A stretch of 64,000 nt of DNA from Collinsella sp. TM10-22 (lineage in GTDB: Bacteria > Actinomycetota > Coriobacteriia > Coriobacteriales > Coriobacteriaceae), in the NCBI RefSeq assembly GCF_003466125.1, contig NZ_QSOC01000002.1, positions 273,582 to 337,581 of the forward strand, read 5' to 3'. The position numbers and the translations under genes were made by a program. Shown here piece by piece: positions 35,546-53,366 of this stretch. The first letter of the stretch is position 1; each line of letters begins with the position of its first letter. Below the pieces are notes generated by a model that was given only the letters and a program-made list of their open reading frames with translations, ran no database searches and had not been told where the DNA came from.

Positions 35546-35917
35546 TTACGCCTCCTTTCGAGGAGCAACGACGACGGTGATGTGGGAAGTACGCTTCAGA
35601 ATACGAGAAGCGGAACCCTTGGCGCGGGGACGGATGCGCTTAAGCGTCGGACCCTCGTCAACATAGGCAGCGGCGACAACCAGGTTGTCGGCACGCAGAC
35701 CGTTGTTGTTCTCGGCGTTCGCAACGGCGGAACGGAGAACCTTCTCGACATCCACGGCGACGGCGCGGTCGCAGAAGTGGAGGATGTCGAAGGCCTGAGC
35801 GACAGGCTTGCGGCGGATCAAATCGACCACCAGGCGGGCCTTGCTGGGGGAAACACGCACGTACTTAGCGACGGCGCGAACCTCGGTGGCCTCAGTTTCA
35901 ATAGACTTAGTTGCCAT
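35546..35917 (-). CDS. rplV: 50S ribosomal protein L22
   Basis: This 123-residue L22 has [19 protein letters not shown] near the N-terminus and a beta-hairpin ([25 protein letters not shown]) that lines the exit tunnel and contacts macrolide sites. It is six bases upstream of rpsC. Confidence 0.97.
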   Translation of the reverse strand: MATKSIETEATEVRAVAKYVRVSPSKARLVVDLIRRKPVAQAFDILHFCDRAVAVDVEKVLRSAVANAENNNGLRADNLVVAAAYVDEGPTLKRIRPRAKGSASRILKRTSHITVVVAPRKEA

Positions 35918-35931
35918 TTACGGTTAACCCC

Positions 35932-36192
35932 CTATTTGGCCTTGTGGCCACGGAACGTACGAGTCGGCGCGAACTCGCCGAGCTTGTGACCAACCATGGA
36001 CTCGGTAACATACACGGGCACATGCTTGCGGCCGTCGTGGACGGCGATGGTGTGACCAACCATCTCGGGGAAGATGGTGGACGCGCGGGACCAGGTCTTC
36101 ACGACGTCCTTCTTGCCAGCCTCGTTCATCGCGGTGATACGCGAGAGAAGGCGAGTCTCCACGAACGGGCCCTTTTTGAGACTTCTGCTCAT
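35932..36192 (-). CDS. rpsS: 30S ribosomal protein S19
   Basis: This 86-residue S19 starts [19 protein letters not shown], with the conserved [28 protein letters not shown]. It sits at the 30S head and contacts A-site finger and S13. The normal S10-operon order rplB-rpsS-rplV is kept. Confidence 0.97.
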   Translation of the reverse strand: MSRSLKKGPFVETRLLSRITAMNEAGKKDVVKTWSRASTIFPEMVGHTIAVHDGRKHVPVYVTESMVGHKLGEFAPTRTFRGHKAK

Positions 36193-36224
36193 AAGTGCTT
36201 TCTCCTAAAACTCGGTATCCGAAA

Positions 36225-37055
36225 TTACTTCTTACGGCGACGAATGATGTGCTGGTTCGAGACCTTCTTCTTCTTGCGCGTACGAAGGCCCTTCGTCGGC
36301 TTACCCCAGGGGGTAACAGAGGGACGACCAGAGGTGTGGTTCTTGCCCTCGCCACCGCCGTGCGGGTGGTCGACAGGGTTCATGACGGTACCGCGGACGG
36401 TCGGGCGCACGTTCATGTGACGCTTACGGCCGGCCTTGCCGATGACGATGTTGGCGTGATCGGCGTTGCCGACCTCACCGACGGTGGCGCGGCAGGTAAC
36501 GAGGATGCGGCGCATCTCGGAGGAAGGCATACGGACGATAGCGTACTTGCCCTCCTTACCCATCAGCTGACAGGAGTTACCGGCGGAACGGGCGATAGCA
36601 GCGCCCTTGCCCGGCTGGAACTCGACGGCGTGGATGAGCGTACCGACGGGGATGTCGGCGAGGGGCAGAGCGTTGCCCGGCTTGATGTCGGCGTCAGAAC
36701 CGGACATGATGGTCTGACCGACCTCGAGGCCCTTGGGGGCCAGGATGTAGCGCTTCTCACCGTCAGCGTAGTGCAGCAGAGCGATGCGAGCGGAACGGTT
36801 CGGATCGTACTCGATCGTGGCAACCTTGGCGGGCACGCCGTCCTTGTTGCGCTTGAAGTCGATCACGCGGTAACGACGCTTCACGCCGCCGCCCTGGTGG
36901 CGGGTGGTGATGCGACCGTTGTTGTTACGACCGGCCTTCTTGGGCAGGGGCTCGAGAAGAGACTTCTCGGGCTTGGTGCAGGTGATCTCGGAGAAGTCGG
37001 AGATCGTCTGCCAACGCCTACCAGCGGAGGTCGGCTTAAGGTGCTTTACAGCCAT
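36225..37055 (-). CDS. rplB: 50S ribosomal protein L2
   Basis: This 276-residue L2 has [13 protein letters not shown] at the start, the [21 protein letters not shown] block and the catalytic-centre loop [21 protein letters not shown] ([14 protein letters not shown]). ATG 37055 was chosen over an upstream frame extension because AAAGGGA precedes it. The 179-bp gap before it carries a conserved motif (37141-37159) and a possible -10 (37135-37140), so it may be a separate promoter within the operon. Confidence 0.96.
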   Translation of the reverse strand: MAVKHLKPTSAGRRWQTISDFSEITCTKPEKSLLEPLPKKAGRNNNGRITTRHQGGGVKRRYRVIDFKRNKDGVPAKVATIEYDPNRSARIALLHYADGEKRYILAPKGLEVGQTIMSGSDADIKPGNALPLADIPVGTLIHAVEFQPGKGAAIARSAGNSCQLMGKEGKYAIVRMPSSEMRRILVTCRATVGEVGNADHANIVIGKAGRKRHMNVRPTVRGTVMNPVDHPHGGGEGKNHTSGRPSVTPWGKPTKGLRTRKKKKVSNQHIIRRRKK

Positions 37056-37134
37056 TACAATCCCTTTCAATAGGAATCCGTTAGCCATCGCAGACAGGGA
37101 TTCGAGGTTCTGCCTCGGGTGCGATGACACCGGA

Positions 37135-37159
37135 CGTATACACGGTTCCGGGCGTGTCC
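37135..37159 (-). promoter_or_regulatory. Conserved ribosomal-gene motif before rplB
   Basis: CACG-N4-CGGGCGTGTCC (plus strand, 37141-37159) with TATACG just beyond on the minus strand. The same 19-bp pattern lies before rplC and rpsL. Confidence 0.6.
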
Positions 37160-37234
37160 ATTTTATACTCCCAAAACCTTGAGCTCTCGCCTCCCCTATT
37201 TGGGAGGCATGAGCTCACTCAACAGCAGCGAGTC

Positions 37235-37522
37235 TTAGGCCTGGTTGCCAAAGACCTCGATGGTGTCGCCCTCGGCCAGCGTGACGATGGCCTTCTTCCA
37301 AGAACGGGTCTTGCCGGCGACATAGCGCACGCGCTTGGTCTTGGGCTTGACCGTCAGGGTGTTCACGCGAACGACCTTGACGCCGAAGATCTCCTCGACA
37401 GCGTCCTTGATCTGATACTTGTTAGCATCCTTGGCGACCTCGAACGTGTACTTGTTCTGCTCCATGCCGGAGAAGGAACGCTCGGACACGATCGGACGGA
37501 TGATGATCTCGTGGGCGGTCAT
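37235..37522 (-). CDS. rplW: 50S ribosomal protein L23
   Basis: This 95-residue L23 has IIRPIVSERSFSGMEQNKYTFEV and the basic loop RVNTLTVKPKTKRVRYVAGKT. It lies at the exit of the peptide tunnel and is a docking site for trigger factor and SRP. Its start touches the rplD stop. Confidence 0.96.
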   Translation of the reverse strand: MTAHEIIIRPIVSERSFSGMEQNKYTFEVAKDANKYQIKDAVEEIFGVKVVRVNTLTVKPKTKRVRYVAGKTRSWKKAIVTLAEGDTIEVFGNQA

Positions 37523-38149
37523 TTATGCAAGCACCTCCCCGAAGTGAGCGGCGATGTCGGCGGGCATCAGCACGGCGTTGTTGTTGACGAGGTCGTAGGT
37601 GTTGGCCTCGTCGGCGGTGATGATGAACGTCTTGGGAATGTTGCGGAACGACAGGTAGGCGTTGACGTCCTCATCGCGAACGATGATGGTCAGACGCTTG
37701 CCCTCAAGGCCGAGAGCCTTGAGCATGGCGACGGCAGCCTTGGTGGAAGGCTTCTCGAAGCCGTAGTCGTCGACGAGCACGAGCTCGCCATCGGCCAGCT
37801 TGGCGGACAGCGCGGAGCGCATAGCCAGCTTGACCTCCTTGTTGTTCATACGCTTAGCGTAGGAACGGGGCTTGGGGGCGAAGACGACGCCACCGTGACG
37901 CCACTGGGCAGCACGGATGGAACCCTGGCGGGCACGGCCAGTACCCTTCTGACGCCAAGGCTTCTTGCCGCCACCGGAAACCTCAGAGCGACCCTTAGCA
38001 GACTGGGTGCCCTGACGCCAAGAGGCCATCTGGCACTTGACGATGTGGTGCATAACGTGGATGTTCGGCTCGATGCCGTACACCTCAGCGGCGAGCTCGG
38101 CCTCGGCGACCTTCTTGCCCTCGCTGTTCTTTACTTCAAACTTTGCCAT
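37523..38149 (-). CDS. rplD: 50S ribosomal protein L4
   Basis: This 208-residue L4 contains GGKKPWRQKGTGRARQGSIRAAQWRHGG, the extended loop lining the exit tunnel. In E. coli L4 also represses the S10 operon by acting on the leader; no such leader hairpin is evident here. It is 46 bp from rplC. Confidence 0.97.
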   Translation of the reverse strand: MAKFEVKNSEGKKVAEAELAAEVYGIEPNIHVMHHIVKCQMASWRQGTQSAKGRSEVSGGGKKPWRQKGTGRARQGSIRAAQWRHGGVVFAPKPRSYAKRMNNKEVKLAMRSALSAKLADGELVLVDDYGFEKPSTKAAVAMLKALGLEGKRLTIIVRDEDVNAYLSFRNIPKTFIITADEANTYDLVNNNAVLMPADIAAHFGEVLA

Positions 38150-38195
38150 TTAAGTGTTCTCCTTGGTATGACGCTGGGCTAAATGGGCTGGGCCC

Positions 38196-38816
38196 TTAGG
38201 CCATACGGATGGCGACGAGACCATTCTTGGCACCCGGGACAGCGCCCTTGACCAAGATGAGGTTCTGCTCGGCATCGATGCGGACAACGGAAAGGTTCTT
38301 GACGGTAACGCGCTCGTTACCCATGTGACCGGCCATCTTGACGCCCTTGAGGACGCGCGCAGGATAGGCGCACTGACCGATAGAACCGGGGTGACGCTGG
38401 AAGTGAGAACCATGCGTCATAGGACCGCGGCGCTGACCCCAGCGCTTGATGCGACCCTGGAAGCCCTTACCCTTGGAGGTGCCGATGACGTCGACCTTCT
38501 CGACATCAGCGAAATCAGCGACGGTAACGACCTCGCCGACCTTGTGCTCCTCGCCGTTCTCGACGCGGACCTCACGAAGGAAGCGGACAGGCTCGACGCC
38601 AGCCTTGGCGAAGTGACCAGCCATGGGCTTGTTCACGTTCTTGGCCTTGATGTCGCCGAAACCGATCTGGACGGCGTCATAGCCGTCGGTTGCCTGAGTT
38701 TTAACCTGCGAGACAGCGCAGGGGCCAGCCTGGATGACCGTGACGGGAACGACGTTGTCGTTCTCGTCCCAAACCTGGGTCATGCCAATCTTGCGGCCGA
38801 GAATCATGCTGATCAA
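38196..38816 (-). CDS. rplC: 50S ribosomal protein L3
   Basis: This 206-residue L3 has the [25 protein letters not shown] start and the family signature [33 protein letters not shown] at 38816 is the longest start; ATG 38807 (MILGRKIGM) is an alternative and neither has a strong ribosome binding site. It opens the L3-L24 unit. It is separated from rpsJ by two unrelated genes and a palindromic element, whereas most bacteria have rpsJ directly upstream. Confidence 0.95.
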   Translation of the reverse strand: MISMILGRKIGMTQVWDENDNVVPVTVIQAGPCAVSQVKTQATDGYDAVQIGFGDIKAKNVNKPMAGHFAKAGVEPVRFLREVRVENGEEHKVGEVVTVADFADVEKVDVIGTSKGKGFQGRIKRWGQRRGPMTHGSHFQRHPGSIGQCAYPARVLKGVKMAGHMGNERVTVKNLSVVRIDAEQNLILVKGAVPGAKNGLVAIRMA

Positions 38817-38999
38817 GATATGATCCCAACTCTCGCGTGGTCTTGGGACAATGCGTACACCACCGAGCGTACGCCCCTAGAGGACCACTACTTACACGAC
38901 GTGCTCCCCAGCCTTGTATTGTGCCCGAACTACCTGACAACCCTATTAAGCAGGCATTTTGTCCAGCCAGAATACTCCCCTGGTTTCACACAGCTGTTT

Positions 39000-39024
39000 A
39001 GTATACACGGCTGCGGGCGTATCC
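39000..39024 (-). promoter_or_regulatory. Probable rplC promoter with conserved motif
   Basis: TATACT on the minus strand (39000-39005) lies directly beside CACG-N4-CGGGCGTATCC (39006-39024). The transcript would have a leader of about 180 nt before rplC. Confidence 0.6.
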
Positions 39025-39083
39025 ATCGAGATTCATATTTCACTCACATTGTTTACGCAGGTAAAGTGCGTGGAGTCGCCTGG

Positions 39084-39228
39084 GCTTTGGCGGAGGGGCG
39101 GGCCCGAGACTAATTAAGGTTGCTGCTCTACAGTCCTGCTCACGACGGAGAGCACATTAAGTGCTCTCCTGTTCGTGCGGAACTCGCGACAACCTTAATT
39201 AGTCTCGGGCCCGCCCCTCCGCCAAAGC
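39084..39228. repeat. Long palindromic element 1 (39-bp arms, 67-nt core)
   Basis: Arms 39084-39122 and 39190-39228 are perfectly complementary. The core (39123-39189) has an inner stem around CAC-ATTAA-GTG with AGTCCTG on one side and CGTGCGGAA on the other. It lies between the 3' end of the phosphatase gene and the rplC promoter. Confidence 0.85.
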
Positions 39229-39272
39229 TCGGGAGACGACACGTTGATGTCTGCTTAACCCTGCTCGCTCAG

Positions 39273-39899
39273 CTAATTACCTTGTTGGGGGTCCACTATT
39301 TGCTGGAGGGTGAACTTACATTGCATTGGCTCGCCTTCTACTTGTGGCTTCGCCTCATCGAAATCGAAGATCATGATGGCACAGTTGGGGAGTTTTGCTG
39401 GGAGCTCAAAGCCCTCTGGGGCTGCGGCCTTGATGAATTGGCGGCTGGCGCTGCCGTGGCTTACTGCTAGGAGGGTCTCGATATCCTCGGCGCTTATGAG
39501 ATTGGTGAGGGTGGCTACCATGCGTTCTTGCAACGCTTTGCTTCCCTCTCCTCCAAAGGGGACCAAATCCTCGCCCGGATCCCAGACGTCGATGGGCAGG
39601 GCGTCGTGGGGGCCTTCTTCGAAGGTACCGTAGCTGCGCTCGATGATGCCTTCGCAGGGTTCGACGGCTGCGTCCGGGCCGAGGAGTTCGGTTGCGATGA
39701 GACTTGCCGTGTCCATGGCTCGGCCTAAGGGCGATGAGACCACTTTGTCGGGGACGACGTCGTGGCCCTTGAGCCATGCGGCCGCCATTCCCGCTTGTTT
39801 GCGGCCTAGGTCGGTCAACGGTGAATCACAGCGGCCCTGGACCAGCTTTTTGACGTTGAATTCCGTCTGGCCATGGCGGAGCAGATACAGCCTCTTCAT
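39273..39899 (-). CDS. Histidine phosphatase-family protein (phosphoglycerate mutase-like)
   Basis: This 208-residue protein has the catalytic RHGQT (His9) at its N-terminus and a second SHGS motif that supplies the other active-site His. The acid residue lies in GIIERSYGTFEEG. The family includes broad phosphatases and mutases; the substrate is not evident. AAGGGGAG lies before ATG 39899. It sits 40 bp after the cation-efflux gene in the same direction, so the two are probably co-transcribed and were placed together between rpsJ and rplC. Confidence 0.9.
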   Translation of the reverse strand: MKRLYLLRHGQTEFNVKKLVQGRCDSPLTDLGRKQAGMAAAWLKGHDVVPDKVVSSPLGRAMDTASLIATELLGPDAAVEPCEGIIERSYGTFEEGPHDALPIDVWDPGEDLVPFGGEGSKALQERMVATLTNLISAEDIETLLAVSHGSASRQFIKAAAPEGFELPAKLPNCAIMIFDFDEAKPQVEGEPMQCKFTLQQIVDPQQGN

Positions 39900-39938
39900 G
39901 TTCTCCCCTTCTGCATACATTACTTTGCCGACACAGCC

Positions 39939-41093
39939 CTACTCGTGGGCATGGCCTACGTAGTCTTCGTCAATCGTAATCTTGGCAATCGACTTAGGAT
40001 ATTCGGATTCGACCCTCTGGGCCAGCGTGTGCTTTACGTCTTCGGCACTCATCTGCAGATCCGAGGGACGCACGCAGTCAAAGATCACGTTGGTGTGCGT
40101 AGGGCCCGGCACGCAGCGCAAGTCGTGAATCGAAAGGCGGCTATCGATCTGTTGAGCCATAGCGTTAATGCACAAACGCATGCTCGCCACCTTGGGGTCG
40201 TCGGTCACGATGGGGTCGTAATGGAGCGTGACGATCATGCCGTCTTCGTCCTTAAACGACTGTTCGATGTTATCGAGCGTGTCATGGCTCTCTAGTGGAC
40301 TGACCTCAGCTGCCATCTCGGCGTGGGCGCTCGCAAACTTCCTGCCCGGACCGTAATCGTGAACCATCAGGTCATGCACGCCCAAAACACCGGGATAACT
40401 CATGATCTTGCCACGGATATGCTTGACCAGTTTGGGGTCTGGTGCCTGGCCCAAAAGCGGGCTCACCGTATCTTGGATAAGCTCAAAGCCGCTCCAGCCA
40501 ATATAGGCGCCAACGGCAAGGCCGACCCAGGCATCAAGATTGACATACGTCACCTGAGAAACAATCGCACATGCCAGCACAGCACCCGTGGCAAGAACAT
40601 CGTTCTTGGAATCCTGAGCCGTCGCATGCAGCGTCTCGGACTCAATACGGTCGCCGAGCTTTTGGTTGAGGGCCGCCATCCACAGCTTAATGACCATCGA
40701 AAGCAGCAGGACCGCAACCAGGGCAAGCGAGAACTCAACTGGCTCGGGATGGATGATGCGTTCAACCGAGGATTTGATTAGCTCAAGGCCGATGAGCAGC
40801 ACGAGCGCCGCCACGACCAGGCCCGAGAGATACTCGTAGCGTCCATGTCCGTAAGGATGCTCAGGGTCCGCCGGCTTACTCGCCAGCTTAAAGCCAAGCA
40901 CGCTCACGATGTTTGAGCTGGCGTCGGACAGGTTGTTCATGGCGTCCGCCACGATTGAAACCGACCCCGACAGCACGCCAATTACGCCCTTTGCAGCGCA
41001 AAGTGCCACATTGGCGATAATACACACCACGCCCGTCAACGTGCCCACGCGCGCACGGTCACCTTGTGCTCGTTTAACAATCCACTCGACCAT
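39939..41093 (-). CDS. Cation diffusion facilitator (cation efflux) protein
   Basis: This 384-residue CDF protein has about six membrane segments and metal-site motifs DAMNNLSDASSN and HPYGHGRYEY in the membrane part, followed by a HATAQDSKNDVL segment (second D/D/H site). A cytoplasmic C-terminal domain carries GVHDLMVHDYGPG and metal-site His/Asp residues. Such proteins export zinc, manganese or iron using the proton gradient; which metal cannot be told. It lies between rpsJ and the phosphatase gene. Confidence 0.92.
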   Translation of the reverse strand: MVEWIVKRAQGDRARVGTLTGVVCIIANVALCAAKGVIGVLSGSVSIVADAMNNLSDASSNIVSVLGFKLASKPADPEHPYGHGRYEYLSGLVVAALVLLIGLELIKSSVERIIHPEPVEFSLALVAVLLLSMVIKLWMAALNQKLGDRIESETLHATAQDSKNDVLATGAVLACAIVSQVTYVNLDAWVGLAVGAYIGWSGFELIQDTVSPLLGQAPDPKLVKHIRGKIMSYPGVLGVHDLMVHDYGPGRKFASAHAEMAAEVSPLESHDTLDNIEQSFKDEDGMIVTLHYDPIVTDDPKVASMRLCINAMAQQIDSRLSIHDLRCVPGPTHTNVIFDCVRPSDLQMSAEDVKHTLAQRVESEYPKSIAKITIDEDYVGHAHE

Positions 41094-41178
41094 CTTTACC
41101 TGCCCCCAACAGCGTTACTCATACACCCGTTTGTCGAATAGCTCAGTAGTGTAGACCCTTTACAGCATCGATACAAAA

Positions 41179-41206
41179 AGGCCGCAACCCAAAGGGCTGC
41201 GGCCTT
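41179..41206 (-). terminator. Terminator after rpsJ
   Basis: 13-bp arms (41178-41190 and 41194-41206) around AAA with A/T-rich ends end the str-type operon. Confidence 0.85.
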
Positions 41207-41232
41207 ATCAATCGTGCGATCGAGCAAAAAGC

Positions 41233-41541
41233 TTAGAGCTTGATGTCGATATCGACACCAGCGGGAAGGTCGAGACGCATGAGCGAATCAACGGTGCCCG
41301 AGGTGGGGTCGAGGATGTCGATGAGGCGCTTGTGGGTGCGCATCTCGAACTGCTCACGGGAGTCCTTGTTCACGTGCGGCGAGCGGATGACCGTGTACAG
41401 GTTGCGCTCGGTGGGCAGGGGGACAGGACCGGAAACGCGAGCACCGGTCTTCTGAGCGGTCTCGACGATGAGCTTCGCGGACTGATCGACGACCTCGTGA
41501 TCATAGCCCTTGAGGCGAATGCGGATCTTCTGGGTAGCCAA
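41233..41541 (-). CDS. rpsJ: 30S ribosomal protein S10
   Basis: This 102-residue S10 has [25 protein letters not shown] and the long loop [28 protein letters not shown]. It also acts with NusB/NusG in antitermination. Here it ends an rpsL-rpsG-fusA-rpsJ unit, closed by a terminator, rather than opening the S10 operon. No tuf gene precedes it. Confidence 0.97.
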   Translation of the reverse strand: MATQKIRIRLKGYDHEVVDQSAKLIVETAQKTGARVSGPVPLPTERNLYTVIRSPHVNKDSREQFEMRTHKRLIDILDPTSGTVDSLMRLDLPAGVDIDIKL

Positions 41542-41601
41542 CTTAAACCTCCAAAGAGTGCGAGAGATGTTCTCGCGGATTACGTAACAGGGAGCTCGAA
41601 C

Positions 41602-43701
41602 TTAGGCGTTCTTGCTCATGACCTCGTCCACGATGGACTTGGGCGCGGGCTCATAAGAGTCGAACTGCATCGTGTAGGATGCACGGCCCTGGGTCTGGGA
41701 GCGAAGGTCGGTAGCGTAACCGAACATCTCGCCCAGCGGCACCTTGGCACGGATGAGCTTGCTGTTCTTGCGATCTTCCATGCCCTCGATCTTGCCGCGG
41801 CGACCGGAGAGGTTGCCCATAACGTCGCCCATGTACTGCTCGGGGGTCTCGACCTCAACAGCCATGATCGGCTCGAGCAGCTGCGGGTCAGACTTCTTGA
41901 GAGCGTCCTTGATAGCCATGGAACCGGCGATCTTGAAGGCGGCCTCGGAGGAGTCGACCTCGTGGTAAGAACCGTCGAACAGGGTGACCTTAACGTCGAG
42001 GACCGGGAAGCCGGCGATAACACCGGTGTTCAGGGCCTCCTGGATGCCCTTGTCGATGGACGGGATGTACTCCTTGGGCACGACGCCGCCGACGATAGCG
42101 TTGACGAACTCGTAGCCGAAGCCCTCCTCCATCTTCTCGAGCTTGATGACGGCGTGGCCGTACTGACCGCGACCGCCGGACTGACGGACGAACTTGCCCT
42201 CAGCCTTCTCGACGTCGTGACCAGCGGTCTCGCGGTAGGCAACCTGGGGCTTACCGACGTTAGCGTCAACCTTAAACTCGCGGAGCAGACGGTCGACGAT
42301 GATCTCGAGGTGCAGCTCGCCCATGCCGGCGATGATGGTCTGGCCGGTCTCGTGGTTGGTGGACACCGTAAAGGTCGGGTCCTCCTCGGCGAGCTTGGTC
42401 AGAGCCAGGGACATCTTGTCCTGCTCGGCCTTGGTCTTGGGCTCAATGGCAACGTCGATAACGGGCTTAGCGAACTCGATCTTCTCGAGGACGATCTCCT
42501 TGCCCTCGGTGCACAAGGTGTCACCGGTGGTGGAGTTCTTGAAGCCGACGCAAGCGACGATGTCGCCGGCAGCAGCGTCATCACGGTCGATACGCTCGGC
42601 GGCGTTCATCTCGAGGATGCGGCCGAGGCGCTCGCGCTGACCGTTGGAAGCGTTGACAACGTAGGAGCCGGACTCGGCACGACCGGAGTAAACGCGGACG
42701 TAGGTGAGCTTACCGACGAACGGGTCGGTCATGATCTTGAAGACCAGGCCGGAGAAGGGCTCGTCGAAGTCAGGATGACGCTCGATCTCCTCGCCGGTGT
42801 CCGGATCGGTACCGGTGACGGCCTTGACGTCGAGCGGGCTGGGCAGGTAGTCGACAACAGCGTCGAGCAGCTCCTGAACGCCCTTGTTCTTGTAGGCGGA
42901 ACCCACGAAGACGAGGTTGAGCTCGTTGGCCAGAACGCCCTTGCGCAGAGCGGCCTTGAGCTCCTCGACGGTGAAGTCCTCCTCCATGAGGATCTTCTCC
43001 ATGAGCTCGTCATCAAAGCTGGCAGCGGCGTCGAGGAGCTCCTCGCGCTTGGTGGCAACGATGTCAGCGAACTCAGCCGGGATCTCGTCCATCGGCTCGG
43101 GGTAGGTCATGCCCTTCTCGTCGGCCTTAAAGTCCCAAGCGGTCATGGTGACGAGGTCGATGACGCCCCAGAAGTTGTCCTCGGCGCCCATCGGGACCTG
43201 AGCGGCCACGGCGTTAGCGTCGAGACGATCCTTCATGGTCTCGATAGCGTTGAAGAAGTCAGCGCCCACGCGGTCATACTTGTTGATGAAGGCGATGCGG
43301 GGGACGTTGAAGGTAGAAGCCTGACGCCAAACGGTCTCAGACTGGGGCTGAACGCCGGCAACGGCGTCGAAGACGGCGACAGCGCCATCGAGGACGCGCA
43401 GGCAGCGCTCGACCTCGGCGGTGAAGTCAACGTGGCCCGGGGTGTCGATGATCTGGATGCGGTAGTCCTTACCGTCCTTGTTCCAGAAGCACGTAGTAGC
43501 AGCGGAGGTAATGGTTACGCCGCGCTCCTGCTCCTGAACCATCCAGTCCATGGTGGCAGCGCCCTCATGGACCTCACCGATCTTGTGGGTCTTACCGGTG
43601 TAGTAAAGAATACGCTCGGTCGTGGTGGTCTTACCAGCATCGATGTGAGCCATGATGCCGATGTTACGGGTATCGGAAAGCTTGTACTTAGGCTTAGCCA
43701 T
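41602..43701 (-). CDS. fusA: Elongation factor G
   Basis: This 699-residue translation GTPase has P-loop [18 protein letters not shown] at the N-terminus, [23 protein letters not shown] as G3 with switch II, and NKYDRVG as G4. Domains II-V follow the normal EF-G order. It moves tRNAs and mRNA during translocation. It lies 60 bp before rpsJ and 20 bp after rpsG, in one operon. Confidence 0.98.
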   Translation of the reverse strand: MAKPKYKLSDTRNIGIMAHIDAGKTTTTERILYYTGKTHKIGEVHEGAATMDWMVQEQERGVTITSAATTCFWNKDGKDYRIQIIDTPGHVDFTAEVERCLRVLDGAVAVFDAVAGVQPQSETVWRQASTFNVPRIAFINKYDRVGADFFNAIETMKDRLDANAVAAQVPMGAEDNFWGVIDLVTMTAWDFKADEKGMTYPEPMDEIPAEFADIVATKREELLDAAASFDDELMEKILMEEDFTVEELKAALRKGVLANELNLVFVGSAYKNKGVQELLDAVVDYLPSPLDVKAVTGTDPDTGEEIERHPDFDEPFSGLVFKIMTDPFVGKLTYVRVYSGRAESGSYVVNASNGQRERLGRILEMNAAERIDRDDAAAGDIVACVGFKNSTTGDTLCTEGKEIVLEKIEFAKPVIDVAIEPKTKAEQDKMSLALTKLAEEDPTFTVSTNHETGQTIIAGMGELHLEIIVDRLLREFKVDANVGKPQVAYRETAGHDVEKAEGKFVRQSGGRGQYGHAVIKLEKMEEGFGYEFVNAIVGGVVPKEYIPSIDKGIQEALNTGVIAGFPVLDVKVTLFDGSYHEVDSSEAAFKIAGSMAIKDALKKSDPQLLEPIMAVEVETPEQYMGDVMGNLSGRRGKIEGMEDRKNSKLIRAKVPLGEMFGYATDLRSQTQGRASYTMQFDSYEPAPKSIVDEVMSKNA

Positions 43702-43721
43702 GTTAGTTCCTTACCTTAAAC

Positions 43722-44195
43722 TTACCAACGATAGTGAGAGAACGCACGGTTGGCCTCGGCCATCTTGAAGACGTCCTCACGCTTCTTGACGGAAGCACCC
43801 AGGCCGTTGGAGGCGTCGAGGATCTCGTTAGCGAGACGCTCGGCCATGGTCTTCTCCTTGCGAGCGCGGGAGAAGTTGACGATCCAGCGGATACCCAGAG
43901 CGGTGGAACGACGGGAGTTGACCTCCATCGGGACCTGATAGGTAGCGCCACCGACACGCTTGGGCTTAACCTCGAGCGTGGGCTTGACGTTGTCCATAGC
44001 CTTCTTGAAGGTAGCGAGAGCGTCGCCGCCCTCGGACTTCTCGGCAACGATCTCGAAAGCGGTGTAAACGATGCGCTCAGCGGTGGCCTTCTTGCCGTCA
44101 AGAAGGACCTTGTTGATGAGCTGAGTCACCAGGCGGTTGTTGTAAACGGCGTCAGGCTGAACCTCACGACGATTAGCTGCTGCACGACGCGGCAT
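43722..44195 (-). CDS. rpsG: 30S ribosomal protein S7
   Basis: This 157-residue S7 starts [20 protein letters not shown] and has the [17 protein letters not shown] segment ([16 protein letters not shown]). It organises the 3' domain of 16S rRNA. It is 74 bp downstream of rpsL. Confidence 0.97.
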   Translation of the reverse strand: MPRRAAANRREVQPDAVYNNRLVTQLINKVLLDGKKATAERIVYTAFEIVAEKSEGGDALATFKKAMDNVKPTLEVKPKRVGGATYQVPMEVNSRRSTALGIRWIVNFSRARKEKTMAERLANEILDASNGLGASVKKREDVFKMAEANRAFSHYRW

Positions 44196-44269
44196 GTGAA
44201 ATCTCCTTAAGTGTCTACCGTGCGGCGCTCAAGACGGCACACGGCGAAAGTATCAAAACGTTATCTGGC

Positions 44270-44647
44270 TTATTTGGCCTTGGGGCGCTTAGCACCGTAC
44301 TTGGAACGGGCCTGCATACGGTTCTGGACCGGAGCAGCGTCATAGGCGCCACGGATGACGTGATAACGGACACCAGGGAGGTCACGGACACGACCGCCAC
44401 GGACGAGCACGATGGAGTGCTCCTGCAGGTTGTGGCCCTCACCCGGGATGTAAGCGGTAACTTCGATGCCGTTGACGAGGCGAACACGGGCAACCTTACG
44501 AAGAGCCGAGTTCGGCTTCTTGGGGCTCGTGGTGAAGACGCGGGTGCACACGCCACGCTTCTGGGAGTTGTGCTGCAGAGCAGCGTTCTTGGACTTCTTG
44601 GGCACGGAACGGCGGCCCTGGCGAACCAGCTGGTTAATAGTAGGCAA
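44270..44647 (-). CDS. rpsL: 30S ribosomal protein S12
   Basis: This 125-residue S12 has [13 protein letters not shown] with the usual Lys43 and [13 protein letters not shown]. At position 88, where most bacteria have Lys, it has Arg (codon CGT), a residue tied to streptomycin resistance in E. coli and mycobacteria. S12 monitors codon pairing at the decoding site. A probable promoter (-35 TTGACG, -10 TATCCT, 17-bp spacer) lies upstream. It opens the unit rpsL-rpsG-fusA-rpsJ. Confidence 0.97.
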   Translation of the reverse strand: MPTINQLVRQGRRSVPKKSKNAALQHNSQKRGVCTRVFTTSPKKPNSALRKVARVRLVNGIEVTAYIPGEGHNLQEHSIVLVRGGRVRDLPGVRYHVIRGAYDAAPVQNRMQARSKYGAKRPKAK

Positions 44648-44740
44648 AGCGTACTCCTTCTCGAATGATTCCAGCTTTCTGTAAAGTGCAACGGCTTGAA
44701 TCGAGGGGTCAGCATCCCCCTACGAAACACGCAGTTCGAT

Positions 44741-44793
44741 AGGATACGTGGCGTTAGCTGTGCCGTCAACAGACCACGCCGCCGGGCGTATCC
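44741..44793 (-). promoter_or_regulatory. Probable rpsL promoter and conserved upstream motif
   Basis: Minus-strand -35 TTGACG (44764-44769) and -10 TATCCT (44741-44746) are 17 bp apart. The motif CACG-N4-CGGGCGTATCC (44775-44793) lies just upstream. Confidence 0.65.
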
Positions 44794-44865
44794 CAAAATT
44801 GGCACATTTCCGCAAAGCCTACACAAACGGAATCCCCTCCTGTGCGCGGGGGTGGACTCCCGGTC

Positions 44866-44980
44866 CGGGCGGCCCGCTGTTTAAGTTTGCTGCTCTACAG
44901 TCCTGCGCAAGACGGAAAGCACATTAAGTGCTTTCCTTTGCGTGCGGAACTCGCGACAAACTTAAACAGCGGGCCGCCCG
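44866..44980. repeat. Long palindromic element 2 (24-bp perfect arms, 67-nt core)
   Basis: Arms 44866-44889 and 44957-44980 are perfectly complementary, extending with two mismatches to about 44854 and 44992. The core (44890-44956) is nearly identical to that of element 1. The arms of elements 1 and 2 are unrelated except near the core (TAA(G/T)-rich edge). It lies between rpoC and rpsL. Confidence 0.85.
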
Positions 44981-45023
44981 TTCCGGGAATCCGACGTGCT
45001 CGTCGGGGCAACGTTCCTCACCA

Positions 45024-45061
45024 AAAAAGACCCGCTCCCCTGTTGGGAAGCGGGTCTTTGG
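45024..45061 (-). terminator. Terminator after rpoC
   Basis: GACCCGCT...AGCGGGTC arms with a T-run on the minus strand end the rpoBC unit. Confidence 0.85.
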
Positions 45062-45085
45062 AAGGGCGGTTAACGTACTAGGAAA

Positions 45086-53059
<7,974 letters not shown>

Positions 53060-53132
53060 CAGGTTTTTCCTCCTTCACGGAAATGCTCGGTGGGTTGGCG
53101 AGGCATAGCTTCGCCAGTTATCGCAACCTAAT

Positions 53133-53160
53133 AGTTTATCAGGTACCGACCGTTGGGCAA
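53133..53160 (-). promoter_or_regulatory. Probable rpoB promoter
   Basis: Minus-strand -35 TTGCCC (53155-53160) and -10 TAAACT (53133-53138), 16-bp spacer, 74 bp before the start. Confidence 0.55.
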
Positions 53161-53236
53161 GAAAAGCCTTGACGCGATTGAGTTTTTGGAGTAGCAAAGT
53201 TTTTCAACAGAAAACGAGCAGGTAGATGGTGTTGTA

Positions 53237-53252
53237 TCGAACATGCGTTCAT
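53237..53252. promoter_or_regulatory. LexA-like box upstream of rpoB
   Basis: TCGAACATGCGTTCAT fits TCGAAC-N4-GTTCGA with two mismatches. It is about 80 bp upstream of the rpoB promoter and no other gene is nearby. Confidence 0.3.
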
Positions 53253-53330
53253 ATATTTTCTGTGAACACACACTCCCCTGCAGGACAACGACGGCCTCCC
53301 GCAACGGCTTACATGGCCCGCGAACAAAAA

Positions 53331-53358
53331 ACGGGTGCGAACCGAAGTCCGCACCCGT
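53331..53358 (-). terminator. Terminator after galU
   Basis: ACGGGTGCG/CGCACCCGT arms with a T-run on the minus strand. Confidence 0.8.
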
Positions 53359-53366
53359 GGCACGTG

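Noticed and set aside
41332..43719. Long open frame antisense to fusA
   Set aside because: fusA is certain; the antisense frame has no independent start signal or recognisable domain.
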